A DNA stretch of 55,932 nucleotides from Chitinophagales bacterium (GTDB lineage Bacteria > Bacteroidota > Bacteroidia > Chitinophagales > Chitinophagaceae). The position numbers and the translations under genes were made by a program. The stretch spans positions 1 to 55,932 of the forward strand of contig JANXQO010000067.1 of assembly GCA_025353485.1 (NCBI GenBank). The letters are read 5' to 3'. Below the pieces are notes generated by a model. The model did not search any database and had not been told where the DNA came from. It worked only from the letters and a program-made list of their open reading frames with translations. Of this stretch, positions 9,150 to 18,858 are shown piece by piece (positions within the stretch are counted from its first letter, which is position 1; each line of letters begins with the position of its first letter).

Positions 9150-10649
9150 TTAATGACTATTGACTTTTCTTCTGAGTATAATTGCAGCATTTTTTTGCAG
9201 ATCACCGGCAAATCTTATCTGGTAAATATCTTCTCCGTCATGAATGATAAGCAAGCCTGTATTGGGTGGAATGCTGCCAAGATTTTCAGCATACATTATC
9301 AGTTGCAACGAATCACCAAGATCGGGAGTAATGTAAATTGTTTTATTTATTGCTTTTGTACTTAATCCCTGATGTGGCATAATATTTTTTCCGTTAAGTA
9401 ATACGCTCACTGTATCTCCATCCACAATTCCATTATCATATAGCGTTAGAGTAAGACTATCCGATTTAAACTCTACTGTTTTTATGGTTTCTATTTGCCT
9501 ATTTGCCAGCTCTGCTGTATAGATGGGAGGCGTAGGAGTTAACACTGATTTCTGTAAAGGCTTTGGTGAAGTAACTATTGCCTCATCCGGTTTTTGTTTT
9601 TGCAAAGAACTATCAACTGGTTTTTTTATTACAACCTGTGTATTTGCATTTTCGTTATTAATAATTTTTTGTTGAGGTATTGGTTCTGTCTTTTTAATTG
9701 CTTGAGAGATGGATGTTGTTACCGTTTTTTCTTTGGATTGTGGTAGCGCATGTATGTTTTTATTTTCTCTAACCGGAATATTTACCACTTCATTTTTGGG
9801 CTGAACAATTTGTGGGGGTTTTGTAGTTGCAGGCGCAACAACTGTTTGCTGCTTTGCTTTAATAAGTGATTGTTCCTTCGTTGTTGTCGGCGTATTTACT
9901 GTATTTGTATTTTGCTTTTCCACCGTATCCTTATCTTTTGATTTAACAACATCAGGCTTGTATTTAATTGTGTCTTCTTTAAAAACGATCAGGATATTAT
10001 CTGCAGTTTTGTATTCATTCGCAGTAGATATTTTTTCCTTTTTAATATCAGGTAAAGATATTTTTGCCACATCTTTTTCCTGTTGTTGTGGTTGATTAGT
10101 CTGAGTGATTTTGTTTACCGGTACAATTGCTACTTCTTCTTTTGGTTTATTTTGAATGAACGATAATGAACTTGCAAGATTCATTTCTTCAAGCTTTGGA
10201 ATTATTTTGGTTTCAGCTATTTTATTTTTTCTCTGGAGATGAATAGTTCCTGTTGCCGATGAATAATCTTTTGTTCTGTTGGTATTAAATGCACCAATAA
10301 GAAAAAATCCCGAATCACTTTGAATTAAACTTAAAACACAATATTGTCTTACTCCTTTAGGAGGGCGGACTGTATAATTATCATAAATTAATTCATCGTC
10401 TTCTATTAATATTTTATCTCCCTTCTTTTTTACTTTTAATTTTTTTACGCCCGTTTCTGAAATATTATTTTCATCAATAAAAATAGTATGAGAAAAACCA
10501 CTAAGCTTACCATTATTTTCAGTAATGGCTATTTCATAGGGAAAATATTTCTTGATGGTATCATGATATAAAGTACCAGTCCACACCCCTTCTACGTCCT
10601 GTGAAAAAAGTTTTATTGGCAGTAACAAAAAAATTAAAAGGCTCTTCAT
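9150..10649 (-). CDS. secreted protein of unknown function between mnmH and selD
   Basis: A 499-residue protein with a clear signal peptide (about residues 1-17, ending LFSQ). It has a beta-rich N-terminal domain (18-155) beginning EGVWTGTLY, a long low-complexity linker rich in Lys, Gln, Thr and Pro (about 165-370), and a C-terminal beta domain (about 380-495) containing DNGIVDGDTVSVLLNGK. The N domain resembles small lipocalin-like or beta-barrel domains in shape, but I do not recognise a named family. The ATG overlaps the mnmH stop by 4 bp, so it is co-transcribed with mnmH. A role in selenium metabolism is not evident from sequence. Confidence 0.75.
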   Translation of the reverse strand: MKSLLIFLLLPIKLFSQDVEGVWTGTLYHDTIKKYFPYEIAITENNGKLSGFSHTIFIDENNISETGVKKLKVKKKGDKILIEDDELIYDNYTVRPPKGVRQYCVLSLIQSDSGFFLIGAFNTNRTKDYSSATGTIHLQRKNKIAETKIIPKLEEMNLASSLSFIQNKPKEEVAIVPVNKITQTNQPQQQEKDVAKISLPDIKKEKISTANEYKTADNILIVFKEDTIKYKPDVVKSKDKDTVEKQNTNTVNTPTTTKEQSLIKAKQQTVVAPATTKPPQIVQPKNEVVNIPVRENKNIHALPQSKEKTVTTSISQAIKKTEPIPQQKIINNENANTQVVIKKPVDSSLQKQKPDEAIVTSPKPLQKSVLTPTPPIYTAELANRQIETIKTVEFKSDSLTLTLYDNGIVDGDTVSVLLNGKNIMPHQGLSTKAINKTIYITPDLGDSLQLIMYAENLGSIPPNTGLLIIHDGEDIYQIRFAGDLQKNAAIILRRKVNSH

Positions 10650-11764
10650 ACTTCCTGAGGCGACAGTTTATTTATATTAATAGTACTATTAACGCCTGTG
10701 CAGGGAATTATATTTAATAATACCTCATAATTTTTTCTATTGTGCAGGCCTTTCGCATAAAGCTTATCATAATATTTTAATAATATGCTGAAGCATTCCC
10801 TGGTATTATCTTCTGATAAGAAGCTTATTGCATTCTTTGTTTCAAGCCCACCCAATCTTTTTTGAATTCGTTCAATAGCTTCTGACAATTTTTCTTTTTC
10901 AAAATTGCCGTAAGTATCCACCAGGTAATTTAATCTTTCTTCAAAGGGAATATCTAAAAAATAAACAGGGCTTTCTCTCATCTTCTCCCAAAATGTATTT
11001 GGTATGATCATCTTTCCAATTCGCTGGCTTTCATCCTCTATCCAAATATCTGAAGTATGAGGTAAGAAATCTGAGATAAGATTTCTATCTCTTACTTCCT
11101 GCTTCCTGCTTCCTGCTTTATGTAATTCTATTGCCAATACGTTTTCAAACATCTCCTGGGTGGGTTGGGGGTTTTCTCCAATCGCCCCAAATGCAGAGCC
11201 TTTATGGTTTGCAATATTTTCAAGATCAATAACTGGATAGCCTTTGCGTTTTAATTCCTGAAGTATTACTGTTTTTCCTGAGCCGGTATAACCACCTAAT
11301 ATTTTTAAATTATACATTGCATCAAATTGCTTTAATACCCAATTTCGAAATGCTTTATATCCTCCGGTTAATATATACACTTTAAAACCATACATATCCA
11401 AAAGCCAGGCTACGGCTGCACTTCGCATTCCTCCACGCCAGCAGTGAACCAAAATGGTGTTGCCGGTTACCGGTTGCTGGTTATCGGTAACCGGTAACTG
11501 GCAGCCTGCAATTGTTTCCACTTCTTCCACCATCTTCTTCATCTTTACTCCAAAGAAATCTAATCCAATTTTAATAGCCGCTTCCCTGCTTTGTTGTTTA
11601 TAGGTAGTTCCAACTATTTTTCTTTCTTCATCAGTAAATAATGGAAGAGAATATGCACCGGGAATTTGTGCATGGCTATATTCTGCCGGGCTGCGTACAT
11701 CAATAACAGGATATTGATTCGCCAGCTGCAAAAATTTTTCAATATCTATTTTTTCAATGCTCAT
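10646..11764 (-). CDS. mnmH: tRNA 2-selenouridine(34) synthase (rhodanese + P-loop)
   Basis: Replaces sulfur by selenium in 2-thiouridine at the wobble base of Lys, Glu and Gln tRNAs, using selenophosphate from SelD. The N-terminal rhodanese domain has catalytic Cys108 in VHCWRGGMRS. The C-terminal domain has the P-loop GGYTGSGKT (157-165). Two stretches, residues about 88-102 and 218-238, are encoded by repeat DNA and look like insertions relative to the family, yet the frame is kept. The length of 372 residues is near normal. It is first in the run mnmH-secreted protein-selD. Confidence 0.93.
   Translation of the reverse strand: MSIEKIDIEKFLQLANQYPVIDVRSPAEYSHAQIPGAYSLPLFTDEERKIVGTTYKQQSREAAIKIGLDFFGVKMKKMVEEVETIAGCQLPVTDNQQPVTGNTILVHCWRGGMRSAAVAWLLDMYGFKVYILTGGYKAFRNWVLKQFDAMYNLKILGGYTGSGKTVILQELKRKGYPVIDLENIANHKGSAFGAIGENPQPTQEMFENVLAIELHKAGSRKQEVRDRNLISDFLPHTSDIWIEDESQRIGKMIIPNTFWEKMRESPVYFLDIPFEERLNYLVDTYGNFEKEKLSEAIERIQKRLGGLETKNAISFLSEDNTRECFSILLKYYDKLYAKGLHNRKNYEVLLNIIPCTGVNSTININKLSPQEV
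11051..11118. repeat. in-frame repeat insertion in mnmH (second)
   Basis: Read on the minus strand, this has tandem GGAAGCA units followed by an imperfect dyad around AGATAGAAATCTTATCTCAG and a TCAGATTT/TCAGATAT direct repeat. It encodes about residues 218-238 of MnmH, a stretch with no counterpart I know in other MnmH proteins. Confidence 0.6.
11459..11503. repeat. in-frame CCGGTTAC repeat in mnmH (first)
   Basis: Several direct and inverted copies of GGTTACCGG/CCGGTAAC lie within 45 bp. They encode the Gln/Pro/Val/Thr-rich segment at residues 88-102, just before the catalytic Cys108 of the rhodanese domain. Confidence 0.65.
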
Positions 11765-11820
11765 TGCAAAGCAAATTAATTATTAGTAAACTATTTTATC
11801 TAAACTTTGTTACGCAATTA

Positions 11821-12480
11821 ATGAAACAAATAAAATTATTTATAAACAAGATAATGGCTTTGCCGGTGTTGATGGCCAAATTATTTATTGTACAATTTTT
11901 TACCTGGTTTGGCTTATTTGCTTTATGGATATATGCAACACCCTTGATTACCAAATACGTTTTTAATGCTATTGATTCGTCAACAAAAGAATTTGAAAAA
12001 GGAATAAGCTGGGTTGGCTATTGCTTTGCTTTTTATAGTTTATTTGCCGCTTTTTTTGCTTTTTATTTACCCCGGATTTATAAAAAAACAGGTATGTGCC
12101 GTCTGCATGCAATTTTGTTATTAACCGGTAGTATAGGTATTATGCTTTTATTTTTAATTAATAACAGATGGTTGCTGTTTATTCCGTTTTTATTAATTGG
12201 TATTGCATGGTCAGCTATTTCAAATATTCCATACAGAATTGTAGGGGAATTAGCAGATGAAAACACAGACTTTTATTTTGGAATTTTTAGCTTTTCGGTA
12301 GTGATACCGCAAATATTTGCTGCGGCAATATTAGGTTTAATAACAAAGTTTTTTAACGGCGAAACTAATTATACAATCTTATGCGGTGGTTTATCAATGC
12401 TTGCAGGCAGCATAATAATGTTTTTCATTAAAGAAAATAATTCTCAACCAAAAAATACTGTAAAAGAAATTACTAATTAA
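11821..12480 (+). CDS. C-terminal half of an SLC45/GPH-type MFS sugar transporter
   Basis: A 219-residue membrane protein with about six helices. The segment beginning MAKLFIVQFFTWFGLFALWIYATP is the usual start of the second six-helix half of SLC45-like sugar:cation symporters. The downstream pattern (GIAWSAISNIPYRIVGEL, then YFGIFSFSVVIPQI) matches the end of such proteins. The first half of about 200-220 residues is absent. An in-frame TTG at 11764 would add 19 residues but would overlap the mnmH start. It is probably a 5'-truncated remnant, though a functional half-transporter cannot be excluded. It converges on rho with 3 bp between stops. Confidence 0.7.
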   Translation: MKQIKLFINKIMALPVLMAKLFIVQFFTWFGLFALWIYATPLITKYVFNAIDSSTKEFEKGISWVGYCFAFYSLFAAFFAFYLPRIYKKTGMCRLHAILLLTGSIGIMLLFLINNRWLLFIPFLLIGIAWSAISNIPYRIVGELADENTDFYFGIFSFSVVIPQIFAAAILGLITKFFNGETNYTILCGGLSMLAGSIIMFFIKENNSQPKNTVKEITN

Positions 12481-12483
12481 ATT

Positions 12484-14112
12484 CTATCCATTCATCGAAG
12501 TCAGAAATTCCATATTATCTTTTGTGCCTTTCATATTTTTCATTAATGTATTGATAGCTTCTTCAGGGTTCATGTCTGCCATGTGATTGCGCAACACCCA
12601 CATGCGCTTAAGAACATCTTTGTCCAATAAAAGATCGTCACGCCTTGTAGAAGATGCAACAATATCTATTGCAGGAAAAATTCTTCGGTTAGATAAGCGC
12701 CTGTCTAATTGTAATTCCATGTTACCCGTTCCTTTAAACTCTTCAAATATTACCTCATCCATTTTGCTTCCTGTATCAACAAGCGCTGTAGCAATTATTG
12801 TAAGAGATCCGCCATGTTCAATTTTACGTGCAGCCCCAAAAAACTGTTTTGGTTTTTGCATTGCATTAGCTTCCACACCACCTGATAAAACTTTACCACT
12901 TGCCGGTGCAACAGTATTGTGTGCCCGTGCCAAACGTGTTATACTATCTAATAATATCACAACATCATGTCCACATTCTACAAGGCGTTTTGCTTTTTGC
13001 AATGCCATCGTACTAACTTTCACATGTTTATCAGCAGGTTCGTCAAATGTAGATGCAATAACTTCTGCCCTTACACTACGCTCCATATCCGTTACCTCTT
13101 CCGGTCTTTCATCTACCAGCACGATCATCAAATAACATTCGGGGTGATTGGCTGCAATTGCATTTGCAATTTCTTTCAGCAACATTGTTTTACCGGTTTT
13201 TGGCTGGGCAACAATTAATCCACGCTGGCCTTTACCAATTGGGGTAAACAGGTCCATAATTCTTGTAGAAAGATTATTGGATTCTGTAAATAAATTTAAT
13301 TTCTCAAATGGAAATAATGGTGTGAGATAATCAAACGGCACACGGTCACGAACTTCTTCAGGACCTTTGCCATTTATAGTTTCAACTTTTAATAATGCAA
13401 AATATTTTTCACCTTCTTTTGGTGGGCGAACAGATCCATAAACGGTATCGCCTGTTTTTAATCCAAACAATTTTATTTGTGAAGGAGATACATAAATATC
13501 ATCAGGAGATGATAAATAATTATAATCACTGCTTCTTAAAAACCCATATCCATCAGGCATCATTTCCAAAACACCTTCGCCTAAAATGATACCATCAAAT
13601 TCAATATTAAATGCAGGCTCTCTGCGTTGCGGATAGTTTCTTTGCTGCACAGCAGATCCTCCGTTGCTTTGGGTTTCGCCGCTTTGCGGTACGTCATCGT
13701 TTAATAAGCTAACAAGGGCCGGCGCAATTGACATTGGGCTATTTTGCGAATCTTCATTGTCTTGTTCATCTGTAGGCTGATCATCATCATTTGGCTCTTC
13801 TTCTTTTTCTTTTTTAATACTTTTCTTTTTATCAACTACAATTACTTCAGACTTTTTCATTCTCGGTTCGTGTTTCACCTTTTCTTCTTCACCTTTGGGA
13901 ATATCGTTATTTGCATCCGCAGCAGGTTTAATAATTCTTTTTCTTTTTGGCTTTTCGCCATCAGTACCAATATTCATTGTGTTTTGTTTATTCAGGATTT
14001 GTGAAATAAGTTCCTGCTTATTTAATTTTTTTGCGTCGGAAATATTTTGTTCTATTGCTATATCCTGCAACTCAGGAACGAGCAGGTCGTTCAGTTGTGA
14101 AATGTCGTACAT
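12484..14112 (-). CDS. rho: transcription termination factor Rho
   Basis: Hexameric RNA-dependent ATPase that ends transcription. Residues 1-42 form the Rho_N helical domain. Residues about 50-165 are a charged, repetitive, probably disordered insert (Lys/Glu/Asp-rich), common in Bacteroidota Rho. The cold-shock-type primary RNA site covers about 172-250, with GYGFLR (189-194) as its RNP-like motif. The P-loop AQPKTGKT is at 302-309 and the Walker B region is [13 protein letters not shown]. The 542-residue length reflects the insert. The gene stands alone, convergent with the transporter fragment. Confidence 0.96.
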   Translation of the reverse strand: MYDISQLNDLLVPELQDIAIEQNISDAKKLNKQELISQILNKQNTMNIGTDGEKPKRKRIIKPAADANNDIPKGEEEKVKHEPRMKKSEVIVVDKKKSIKKEKEEEPNDDDQPTDEQDNEDSQNSPMSIAPALVSLLNDDVPQSGETQSNGGSAVQQRNYPQRREPAFNIEFDGIILGEGVLEMMPDGYGFLRSSDYNYLSSPDDIYVSPSQIKLFGLKTGDTVYGSVRPPKEGEKYFALLKVETINGKGPEEVRDRVPFDYLTPLFPFEKLNLFTESNNLSTRIMDLFTPIGKGQRGLIVAQPKTGKTMLLKEIANAIAANHPECYLMIVLVDERPEEVTDMERSVRAEVIASTFDEPADKHVKVSTMALQKAKRLVECGHDVVILLDSITRLARAHNTVAPASGKVLSGGVEANAMQKPKQFFGAARKIEHGGSLTIIATALVDTGSKMDEVIFEEFKGTGNMELQLDRRLSNRRIFPAIDIVASSTRRDDLLLDKDVLKRMWVLRNHMADMNPEEAINTLMKNMKGTKDNMEFLTSMNG

Positions 14113-14403
14113 AAAATGCTTGTAGATTGAAACTCAAAAACGGTCTTAAAGTGTGAACTATAAATTTTGATGATTTATATGGAATGGATTCTATTATTAA
14201 ACTGAAAAGCTTAGAGAAAAAGGAGAACCTATCAGTTGATTCCAATGCAATAATAAGATAAATTTATAAAAAAAGGAAATATTTTCTATCCTACTTTTTT
14301 TCTTTCCTGATTGAACTTTGCAGTTTCCAAATGATTATCTAAGCCATAACCTGTAAGATAACAGACATTTATTTACAGTAATTCTATCAGCACATCCCGG
14401 CAT
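14113..14403. other. intergenic region between rho and asnS
   Basis: With the asnS promoter and leader, this divergent gap is 337 bp long. I see no conserved gene or RNA in it. It must hold the rho promoter, but no convincing TAnnTTTG element is visible on the minus strand. Confidence 0.4.
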
Positions 14404-14433
14404 ATTGTGTTTATATGTATCCTGTATCTTTAC
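14404..14433 (+). promoter_or_regulatory. asnS promoter (Bacteroidota type)
   Basis: ATTG at 14404-14407, 17 bp spacer, then TATCTTTAC at 14425-14433, close to the TTTG/TAnnTTTG consensus of the Bacteroidota housekeeping sigma factor. Transcription would start near 14439, which excludes the upstream ATG at 14405 as the asnS start. Confidence 0.65.
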
Positions 14434-14449
14434 CCACCAAAATAACAAT

Positions 14450-15889
14450 ATGTTTAATAAAAGAACAAGAATAAAGGATCTGCTGGCAAATGAGAGCCTT
14501 AGCTCTGGGGTTATAGTTATGGGATGGGTGCGCACTTTCAGAAATAATCAATTTATTGCTTTAAATGATGGAAGCACCAATAATAATTTACAGGTTGTAG
14601 CAGAGCTTGGGAAGTTTAAGGAATCTATTTTAAAAAGAATAACAACAGGGGCTGCTTTAAAGGTTAGCGGAGAGATGATTTCTTCATTAGGAAAAGGACA
14701 AAAAATAGAATTAAAAGCAAATTCAATTGAAATATTAGGAGATAGTGATGCTGAAAAATATCCGCTACAGCCAAAAAAACACAGTCTTGAATTTTTAAGA
14801 GAGATAGCCCACCTGCGTTTTAGAACCAACACATTTGCTTCGGTTTTCAGGGTTCGCCATACATTGGCTTTTGCTGTTCATAAATTTTTTAATGATAAAG
14901 GATTTGTTTACCTGCACACACCCATTATAACTGCATCGGATGCAGAAGGTGCAGGAGAAATGTTTCATGTTACCAACTTTGATTTAACCCATCCTGCAAA
15001 AAATGAAGATGGTTCAATAAATTATAAAGAAGATTTTTTTGGCAAAGCAACTAATCTTACCGTAAGCGGGCAATTAGAAGGAGAGCTTGCTGCAATGGCG
15101 CTTGCAGATGTTTATACTTTTGGTCCAACTTTTCGTGCAGAAAATAGTAACACGGCAAGACATCTTGCAGAATTTTGGATGATAGAACCAGAGATGGCTT
15201 TTTATGATCTTGAAGATAATGCAAACCTTGCGGAAGAATTTATTAAGTATATTATTAGCTATGCTTTAGAAAACAATAAAGAAGATCTTGAATTTTTATC
15301 GCAACGGTTGGCCGAAGAAGAAAAACAAAAGCCCCAACAGGAGCGAAGCGAAATGGGGCTAATTGAAAAATTAGAATTTGTAATCAACAATAATTTTGAG
15401 CGGCTAACTTATACAGAAGCCGTACAAATTTTAAAAGAATCAAATCATAATAAGAAAAAGAAATTTCAATATTTAATTGAAGAATGGGGAGTTGATCTGC
15501 AAAGCGAACACGAAAGATATCTTGTAGAAAAACATTTTAAAAAACCGGTAATATTAATAGATTATCCAAAACAAATAAAGGCGTTTTACATGCGCCAGAA
15601 TGATGATGGAAAAACAGTTGCTGCAATGGATATTTTAGCACCGGGTATTGGTGAAATAGTCGGTGGTTCACAAAGAGAAGAAAGATTAGATAAGCTTACT
15701 GAACGCATGAATGAAATGCATGTATCAACTGAAGAATTGGATTGGTATTTAGATACAAGAAGATTTGGGTCTGTTCCTCATGCCGGCTTTGGGCTTGGCT
15801 TTGAGAGGGTTGTTCAATTTGTAACTGGTATGACAAATATCAGAGATGTAATTCCTTTCCCAAGAACGCCTAAGAGTGCAGAGTTTTAA
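14450..15889 (+). CDS. asnS: asparaginyl-tRNA synthetase
   Basis: Charges tRNA-Asn with asparagine. The N-terminal OB-fold anticodon-binding domain is followed by a class II catalytic core, with motif 2 in [21 protein letters not shown] and motif 3 in [15 protein letters not shown] near the C-terminus. The ATG at 14450 was chosen because the ATG at 14405 lies inside the promoter and its 15 extra residues are not family-like. The length is 479 residues. Residues around 295-304 ([10 protein letters not shown]) are encoded by a palindromic repeat inserted in frame between conserved helices. Confidence 0.95.
   Translation: MFNKRTRIKDLLANESLSSGVIVMGWVRTFRNNQFIALNDGSTNNNLQVVAELGKFKESILKRITTGAALKVSGEMISSLGKGQKIELKANSIEILGDSDAEKYPLQPKKHSLEFLREIAHLRFRTNTFASVFRVRHTLAFAVHKFFNDKGFVYLHTPIITASDAEGAGEMFHVTNFDLTHPAKNEDGSINYKEDFFGKATNLTVSGQLEGELAAMALADVYTFGPTFRAENSNTARHLAEFWMIEPEMAFYDLEDNANLAEEFIKYIISYALENNKEDLEFLSQRLAEEEKQKPQQERSEMGLIEKLEFVINNNFERLTYTEAVQILKESNHNKKKKFQYLIEEWGVDLQSEHERYLVEKHFKKPVILIDYPKQIKAFYMRQNDDGKTVAAMDILAPGIGEIVGGSQREERLDKLTERMNEMHVSTEELDWYLDTRRFGSVPHAGFGLGFERVVQFVTGMTNIRDVIPFPRTPKSAEF
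15330..15360. repeat. palindromic repeat inserted inside asnS
   Basis: Perfect 7-bp arms AGCCCCA (15330-15336) and TGGGGCT (15354-15360) enclose a small inner dyad GCGAAGC. Such AGCCCC...GGGGCT elements are normally intergenic in Bacteroidota; here the element is translated within AsnS. Confidence 0.75.
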
Positions 15890-15895
15890 TTCGGA

Positions 15896-16954
15896 TTATT
15901 TTTTTAGAAAGGATGTAATCCTTGTTGTCACATTTTCTTTAATGTTCATGTAAAATAAATTGTAGTCGGCAATATGATAGTTCTTTGTTTTCAAAAAAAT
16001 ATTTCCAAAAAATTTTGGCTTACTCGTCCATAAAATATTCCCGTGTACCTGTGCACTTACTACTCCCGGTACTACCTTATTAAAATTCTTCAGAATGCCG
16101 CCCCTGTTTAATTTGGCTGGTGCAAACTCTTCTGATATAGTCCATGTGAGAGGGTTTGTAACATAAGCAACTTCTTTTTCTTTTGCAATAAAAGGGGCTA
16201 TGTACCCTTCCTTAAATGTTCGCCAGCTAACAAAGCAACCGGTAGATGTAGAATCAGAACATGGCTGCAATTCCATAAAATAATTTTGGAAAACCGGCAA
16301 TCCAATTATATATGCACATACCAATTTTTTCTGTAGCGGTTTTCTTTCAAAAAACTCTTTTAATAATCTACCTGCATGCAATGTGCCCTGGCTGTGCGAT
16401 GCAATTATTATTGGCCTGCCATGATTGTAATATTTCAGATAATATTCAAATGCAGCTTTCAGATCTTCATAAGCAAGATCGAAGGCTTTTTCGGCTTCTA
16501 ATTTATCCATTGTATAAAAGGCCTTTAAATTTGCCTGCCGATATCGGGGAGCAAATATTCTACAGTGCTCATTAAACACACTTGCCTGGTATAAAATAGT
16601 TGAGTTATCGGTTTTTTTGTTCAATGCTTCATTGTCTATCTCGGCATTCCAGCCCATAGACATTTTTACATCTGTATATGTTGTAGGATGAATAAAGAAT
16701 ACATCAACCAACGAGTCTTCTTTTTTATTTTGGATAGACAATGGAATATTATCTGCAGCATCTGTTTTCCATGGATGCGATGCCCAATAATTTAAGTTTG
16801 AATAGTCTGGTTTTCCTGAAGGGTTTTTAAATTGATAATTAGTTTCGTTAAGATATTTAGAAGGGGAACAGGAAGCTATCGGGTAAAATAAAATAAAATA
16901 AAGTAAAACGTTTGCTGATTTATTGAATAAAGATTTAACTTGATTTATTTTCAT
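15896..16954 (-). CDS. DUF3089 alpha/beta-hydrolase-like lipoprotein
   Basis: Predicted lipoprotein hydrolase of about 352 residues. A hydrophobic N-terminus ends in a lipobox-like PIASC (Cys near residue 29). The serine-hydrolase elbow ASHSQGT lies about residue 190, and the DUF3089 pattern DVFFIHPTTY near 80 is clear. The ATG at 16954 was chosen over a TTG at 16960 because a TAnnTTTG box (CAAATTTA on the plus strand, 16958-16965) covers that position. It converges with asnS, 6 bp apart. The substrate is unknown. Confidence 0.8.
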   Translation of the reverse strand: MKINQVKSLFNKSANVLLYFILFYPIASCSPSKYLNETNYQFKNPSGKPDYSNLNYWASHPWKTDAADNIPLSIQNKKEDSLVDVFFIHPTTYTDVKMSMGWNAEIDNEALNKKTDNSTILYQASVFNEHCRIFAPRYRQANLKAFYTMDKLEAEKAFDLAYEDLKAAFEYYLKYYNHGRPIIIASHSQGTLHAGRLLKEFFERKPLQKKLVCAYIIGLPVFQNYFMELQPCSDSTSTGCFVSWRTFKEGYIAPFIAKEKEVAYVTNPLTWTISEEFAPAKLNRGGILKNFNKVVPGVVSAQVHGNILWTSKPKFFGNIFLKTKNYHIADYNLFYMNIKENVTTRITSFLKK

Positions 16955-17040
16955 ACACAAATTTACATTTGTAAAACCTAATTCATAGAATTGGGTTCTT
17001 CAATATAAAAGACATTTTTTATTTTTAGTATTTTCAAAGA

Positions 17041-18261
17041 ATGCTTCTGCGTCATGGTTCATTTTTAAAAGCCGTTTTTTTTTATAGTATCTCTGCTTTT
17101 GGCGGCCCTCAGGGTCATTTGGGAATGATGATGAAAACTTTTGTTGATAGAAGAAGGGATATTACCAAAGAGGAATTAATGGATTACGTTTCGTTTTGTC
17201 AACTGCTTCCCGGAGCTTCTTCTACTCAAACATTAACCTTAATCGGATATAAAAGAGGTGGTGTTCCTTTGGCGGTTGTTACACTGATTATATGGATATT
17301 GCCTGCCTGTGCTTTAATGTCTGTATTCTCATTCGCTGTTCAATATATAGATACAAAACATTCCGGTCTAAGTATTTTTAAATTCATACAACCTATGGCT
17401 GTTGGATTTTTAGCATTTGCTGCCTATCGGATTTATAAAACTTCGATAATAAATTTGATCACATACGTGATAATGCTTTTGTCATTATTAATCACATTTA
17501 TCTTGTTTAAGACACCGTGGGTTTTTCCAATTCTGATAATCCTTGGGGGGGTTGTTACAAATTTCAGCGATAAGCGTTATCCAAGAAATAAAGCATTAAA
17601 ACCAAAATTGATTAAGTGGACTAATATCTGGTTATTTGTTTTGATTTTTATTATAGCCGGAATTTTTAGTGAAGTTTCACGAACTCATAACTGGGAAAAT
17701 AAGCGAAGCTTTGCTTTATTTGAAAATTTTTATCGCTTTGGAAGTTTAGTTTTTGGAGGAGGAGATGTTTTAATGCCATTAATGTATGATCAGTATGTGG
17801 TAAGAGATAAAATAAAATACAATATAACACGAGAGGAATATTTAACCGGTTGGGGTATGGTAAGAGCTATACCCGGCCCTGTTTTTTCTGTGGTTTCTTA
17901 TACAGGTGGATTGGTAATGCGACCGGAAGGAAAATTCATGCAAATACTTGGTTGTATAATTGGTGCTATTGCTATTTTCTTACCAAGTGCCTTGTTAGTT
18001 TTATTTTTTTATCCGGTATGGCATAATCTAAAAAAATATCCTATTGTTTATCGGGCTTTAGAGGGGATAAACGCAGCAGTAGTGGGCATAATGTGGGCGG
18101 CAACATTTTATTTATTACATGACATATCAATTGCTAATTTTAAAACGGTTAGTTTTATTAATATTGGAGTAATAATAGGAACGTTTTGTTTATTAAGTTT
18201 TACAAAAATAAAATCTCCTTATGTAGTGTTTGGCTGTTTATTACTAGGTTGGATATTTTAG
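17041..18261 (+). CDS. chrA: chromate transporter, ChrA family (two-domain)
   Basis: Inner-membrane protein of 406 residues made of two homologous CHR domains, the long-chain form of the family. The first repeat starts [12 protein letters not shown] (about residue 20) and contains [12 protein letters not shown]. The second starts [12 protein letters not shown] (about 240) and contains [11 protein letters not shown]. Around ten membrane helices are apparent. Family members export chromate or related oxyanions; whether this one confers resistance is not decidable here. It ends 4 bp from the convergent nadD stop. Confidence 0.9.
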   Translation: MLLRHGSFLKAVFFYSISAFGGPQGHLGMMMKTFVDRRRDITKEELMDYVSFCQLLPGASSTQTLTLIGYKRGGVPLAVVTLIIWILPACALMSVFSFAVQYIDTKHSGLSIFKFIQPMAVGFLAFAAYRIYKTSIINLITYVIMLLSLLITFILFKTPWVFPILIILGGVVTNFSDKRYPRNKALKPKLIKWTNIWLFVLIFIIAGIFSEVSRTHNWENKRSFALFENFYRFGSLVFGGGDVLMPLMYDQYVVRDKIKYNITREEYLTGWGMVRAIPGPVFSVVSYTGGLVMRPEGKFMQILGCIIGAIAIFLPSALLVLFFYPVWHNLKKYPIVYRALEGINAAVVGIMWAATFYLLHDISIANFKTVSFINIGVIIGTFCLLSFTKIKSPYVVFGCLLLGWIF

Positions 18262-18265
18262 ATCG

Positions 18266-18835
18266 TTATTTATAGTAATGATTTTTTTCAATTTCTTCTT
18301 TTACAACATCTGGAACAAGAAATTTAATTGAGTTCCCCTTTTTTATCATGTCGCGGATTTTCGTTGAAGAAATATTGAGTAGTGGGGCTTTTAGTATAAG
18401 AATATTTTTACCGAAATTATTTTCATAAATAAATCCTGCTCTTTCATAAACTAATATTTGATAGTTTTTGATCAATACTTCATAATTTTTCCACTTAGTT
18501 ATATTTTGCAAGCTATCACTTCCCATAATAATTGAAAATGTAGAATTAGGATATTTCTCCTTTAAATACGTTAAAGTATTTATCGTATATGAAGGAATTG
18601 GTAAAGAAAATTCAATAGTACTTGATCTTAGTTTTTTCTCACTATCTATCGCAACATCAATGAGATATTTTCTGTGATATTTATTTAATAGTGTATTGTT
18701 GGCTTTTAATGGATTTTGAGGAGAGATAACAAACCAAACTTGTTCTAAATCTGTATTATTCGCAATATAATTTGCAATAATTAGGTGTCCTACATGTATT
18801 GGATTAAATGAGCCGAAATAAAGACCAATTTTCAT
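18266..18835 (-). CDS. nadD: nicotinate-nucleotide adenylyltransferase
   Basis: Adenylates nicotinate mononucleotide to deamido-NAD in NAD synthesis. The 189-residue protein begins with the nucleotidyltransferase motif GSFNPIHVGH (residues 8-17) and ends with the second substrate motif ISSTKIRDMI (about 155-164). It lies 23 bp after feoA in the same direction. nadA, another NAD biosynthesis gene, is at 32006-33016 but not linked in an operon. Confidence 0.94.
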   Translation of the reverse strand: MKIGLYFGSFNPIHVGHLIIANYIANNTDLEQVWFVISPQNPLKANNTLLNKYHRKYLIDVAIDSEKKLRSSTIEFSLPIPSYTINTLTYLKEKYPNSTFSIIMGSDSLQNITKWKNYEVLIKNYQILVYERAGFIYENNFGKNILILKAPLLNISSTKIRDMIKKGNSIKFLVPDVVKEEIEKNHYYK

Positions 18836-18858
18836 TTAAAATATTGATTATCAATAAT

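Noticed and set aside
14405-14449. Upstream ATG for asnS
   Set aside because: It lies within the ATTG/TATCTTTAC promoter, so it would not be transcribed.
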